NCBI GenBank assembly: GCA_022448705.1 | Contig: JAKUUF010000024.1 | Coordinates: 1-16,225 of the forward strand | DNA length: 16,225 nt | Direction of reading: 5' to 3' | From: SAR324 cluster bacterium | GTDB lineage: Bacteria; SAR324; NAC60-12 | Part shown: positions 14,407 through 16,225 of the stretch, one piece after another | How the letters are laid out: the number at the start of each line of letters is the position of its first letter | Position numbering within the stretch: position 1 is the stretch's first letter | Made by a program: the position numbers and the translations under genes | Notes under the pieces: generated by a model | What the model was told of the DNA's origin: nothing | What the model saw: the letters and a program-made list of their open reading frames with translations, nothing else | The model's database searches: none

Positions 14407-14478
14407 GAATATAAGTTAATACAGCATTTTCTGATATCTGATTTTCAAACTGAATTTTTTGAATAAGATGCTTTAATC

Positions 14479-14997
14479 ATGAAAAAAAGGAATTTTCTGC
14501 CCCTCCGGATTTCTGTACTGGTAGTCTCTGATACCCGTACGGATACAACAGACACATCCGGGAAAATACTTGTTGAACGCCTCACAAAAGCCGGTCATTT
14601 ACTTGCTGAAAAATGTATTGTTCCTGACGATGTCTACCAGATACGCTCAGTACTGTCGCGATGGATAGCGGACCCAGCAGTTGAAATTGTAATTACTTCC
14701 GGCGGTACTGGACTCACAGGTCGAGACAGTACACCTGAAGCTGCATCTGCCTTGTTTGACAAAGAAATTGAAGGATTTGGAGAATTGTTCCGCTGGGTAT
14801 CATACGAAGAGATTGCTTCATCAACCATTCAATCACGGGTCACTGCCGGTGTTGCAAACGGAACTTATATTTTTTGTCTCCCTGGATCTTCAGGTGCTTG
14901 CCGCACAGGTTGGGACAGAATTTTATCAACACAACTTGACATACGTAACAGTCCTTGCAACTTTGCCGAATTGCTTCCAAGATTGACTGAAAAATAA
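14479..14997 (+). CDS. moaB: MoaB/Mog-type molybdenum cofactor protein
   Basis: Members of this family bind molybdopterin and, as Mog or MogA, adenylate it before molybdenum insertion. MoaB paralogues have the same fold, and the activity of this one cannot be decided from sequence. The 172-residue protein starts with the strand SVLVVSDTRTDTTDTSG (12-28). It then has the MPT-binding motif TSGGTGLTGRDSTPEA (73-88), including the conserved Asp83, then FDKEIEGFGELFRWVSYEEI (93-112) and LPGSSGACRTGWDRIL (134-149). Length and motifs fit MoaB. It is monocistronic here, divergent from nth and convergent with the DUF1611 gene. No other molybdenum cofactor gene is in the window. Confidence 0.93.
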   Translation: MKKRNFLPLRISVLVVSDTRTDTTDTSGKILVERLTKAGHLLAEKCIVPDDVYQIRSVLSRWIADPAVEIVITSGGTGLTGRDSTPEAASALFDKEIEGFGELFRWVSYEEIASSTIQSRVTAGVANGTYIFCLPGSSGACRTGWDRILSTQLDIRNSPCNFAELLPRLTEK

Positions 14998-15069
14998 ACC
15001 ATTCTTAAGCTGTTCTAATTCCGGTATTTTTCAAAAAGGTGAAGATTGAATCAAATACATTTTGCATAA

Positions 15070-16188
15070 TCATTTTTCCACCTTCCGATTCAATGTCTGC
15101 TCAGCAATAAATTCCTTCACTACTGGTAGAAGCCGCCCCATTCCATCTTCCTTTGGACATATCACAGGTACTCCTAGTCGAGCTTCTAAATTTTTTTGTT
15201 CAGAATACAATTCTTTTTTTGTTAAATTGTGGCTGTTTAAGGTAACAGCCAATGTTTTGGAACCATAGAGACGAATTAATTCCAGTTCTTCTTCAATTGG
15301 AGGAATGGGCCAAAGTTCACGTTCATCGTCTGCCAGAAAATACTTCTGTTTTGGCGCACACTGAATAATTACGCCCTTTGCCAGTGCACTGCATAGATAC
15401 TCTGAACCACAAGGACCTGAAGGATTTCGCAGGGAAGACTGTCCCTCCAGTAAAATTAAATCCGGATGTTCCTGCTGGTCACAGCGAATTATTGCAGACT
15501 CAAGTTCTCCACTGACAAAATCATTGAGGGTTGAGTCAAGAATAAATCCATATTGGCCACCCTGTAATTTTCCTGTCTGCCCGGTGTAAATCATTTCAGT
15601 GCGAATTCCGGCCTCACGGCATGCATTCCTCAGCCAGAGACTGGAGGTTCTTTTCCCTATTGCACAGTCAGTTCCAAACATGGCAATTCTGGGAGCACGA
15701 ACATTCCTTATATTTCCAGTCCAGAACGCATGTTCTTTTGCCTGCTTGGGTTTTCGTATATCAATCAATTCAGCCTGAAATTTCTCAGCAGTCTGCATTA
15801 ATTCCGTGTCGTCACTCAAATAGTGGTGCAGCCCATTAACGATATGCATACCGTGAGATAGCGCATCAAGTAGTTCCTGACGAAGTTCATTTGGAATTAC
15901 TCCACCGGGAGTTGCAACCCCTATGATTGCATGTAAACCTCGAGCGAATTTTTCTGTTGCAATATTTAGATTTGAGCTTTGTGCTCTGAGAAAAACCTTG
16001 ATAGAAGCATGAATTGGTATATTAAGATTATTGCCAGTCACTATTTCGCCGGCATCTTGTCCAGCAAAATTTTGATCGATAACTGCAAGTATTCTGTATT
16101 TTTCAGAATGTCTAACAAGGCCGAACGCAGTTTTCGCGTTTCGTGAATTGAACATTCCGCTTGTGAGAAAAATAGCTGAGTCTTTCAA
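15070..16188 (-). CDS. DUF1611 P-loop protein (DgcN-like D-glutamate N-acetyltransferase family)
   Basis: This 372-residue protein has an N-terminal Rossmann-like domain (FLTSGMFNSRNAKTAFGLVR near residues 7-26, VATPGGVIP at 91-99) and a P-loop domain. Its variant Walker A is GTDCAIGKRTS (172-182), followed by YTGQTGKLQGGQYG (201-214) and LILLEGQSSLRNPSG (244-258). This is the DUF1611 layout. As I recall, the characterised member DgcN of marine bacteria acetylates D-glutamate at nitrogen in a D-glutamate breakdown pathway whose partner DgcA is an epimerase. No such partner lies in the window, so the role is inferred. The start is TTG at 16188: an in-frame TAG at 16195-16197 rules out a longer form, and the next ATG would remove conserved residues. 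It is convergent with moaB. Confidence 0.85.
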   Translation of the reverse strand: MKDSAIFLTSGMFNSRNAKTAFGLVRHSEKYRILAVIDQNFAGQDAGEIVTGNNLNIPIHASIKVFLRAQSSNLNIATEKFARGLHAIIGVATPGGVIPNELRQELLDALSHGMHIVNGLHHYLSDDTELMQTAEKFQAELIDIRKPKQAKEHAFWTGNIRNVRAPRIAMFGTDCAIGKRTSSLWLRNACREAGIRTEMIYTGQTGKLQGGQYGFILDSTLNDFVSGELESAIIRCDQQEHPDLILLEGQSSLRNPSGPCGSEYLCSALAKGVIIQCAPKQKYFLADDERELWPIPPIEEELELIRLYGSKTLAVTLNSHNLTKKELYSEQKNLEARLGVPVICPKEDGMGRLLPVVKEFIAEQTLNRKVEK

Positions 16189-16225
16189 TCTAAACTAATA
16201 CAGAAAAAAATATTTGTAATTATGT

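Overview
The window is AT-rich bacterial chromosome, densely coded, with no tRNA, rRNA, insertion sequence, phage module or CRISPR array that I could find. FtsB, FtsQ, RodZ, MurB, a membrane-anchored M23 peptidase and a bactofilin indicate a Gram-negative, proteobacteria-like cell. The mix of housekeeping genes, low GC and a DUF1611 gene would suit a marine lineage such as SAR324 or another delta-like group, but that is a guess. Many genes lack a clear Shine-Dalgarno, and TTG starts look likely for at least two (rsfS, DUF1611). TGA is a normal stop here: it ends the M23, bactofilin and thiamine pyrophosphokinase genes.

Layout. (1) 1-2839, minus: trxA-truA-uvrB, a compact operon for thioredoxin, tRNA pseudouridylation and excision repair; uvrB runs off the left edge. 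(2) 2840-4647, plus: a divergent leader, a small reading frame broken by an in-frame TGA (3011-3181), a stand-alone protein resembling only domain Ia of NAD-dependent DNA ligase (3174-3518), and a RodZ-like gene. These three reading frames are chained by two 8-bp stop/start overlaps. (3) 4819-8513, plus: a TIGR01212-type radical SAM protein, rsfS, murB and ftsQ. (4) 8514-9184: 671 bp with no intact gene but several protein-like stretches in different frames separated by stops, probably gene relics. (5) 9185-11448, plus: M23 peptidase, bactofilin and FtsB/DivIC. (6) 11449-11893: 445 bp non-coding, with an AT-rich inverted repeat. (7) 11894-16188: thiamine pyrophosphokinase (+), AEC transporter and nth (-), moaB (+) and a DUF1611 protein (-).

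Genes working together. RodZ, MurB, FtsQ, M23, bactofilin and FtsB all act on cell shape, peptidoglycan or division. They form a loose envelope cluster, although ftsA and ftsZ do not follow ftsQ. UvrB and Nth are DNA repair enzymes in separate units. The most unusual part is 3011-3518: a ligase-Ia-like mini-protein that keeps the NMN-contacting residues but has no catalytic domain, translationally coupled to an envelope gene and preceded by an ORF with a strong ribosome binding site and a premature TGA.
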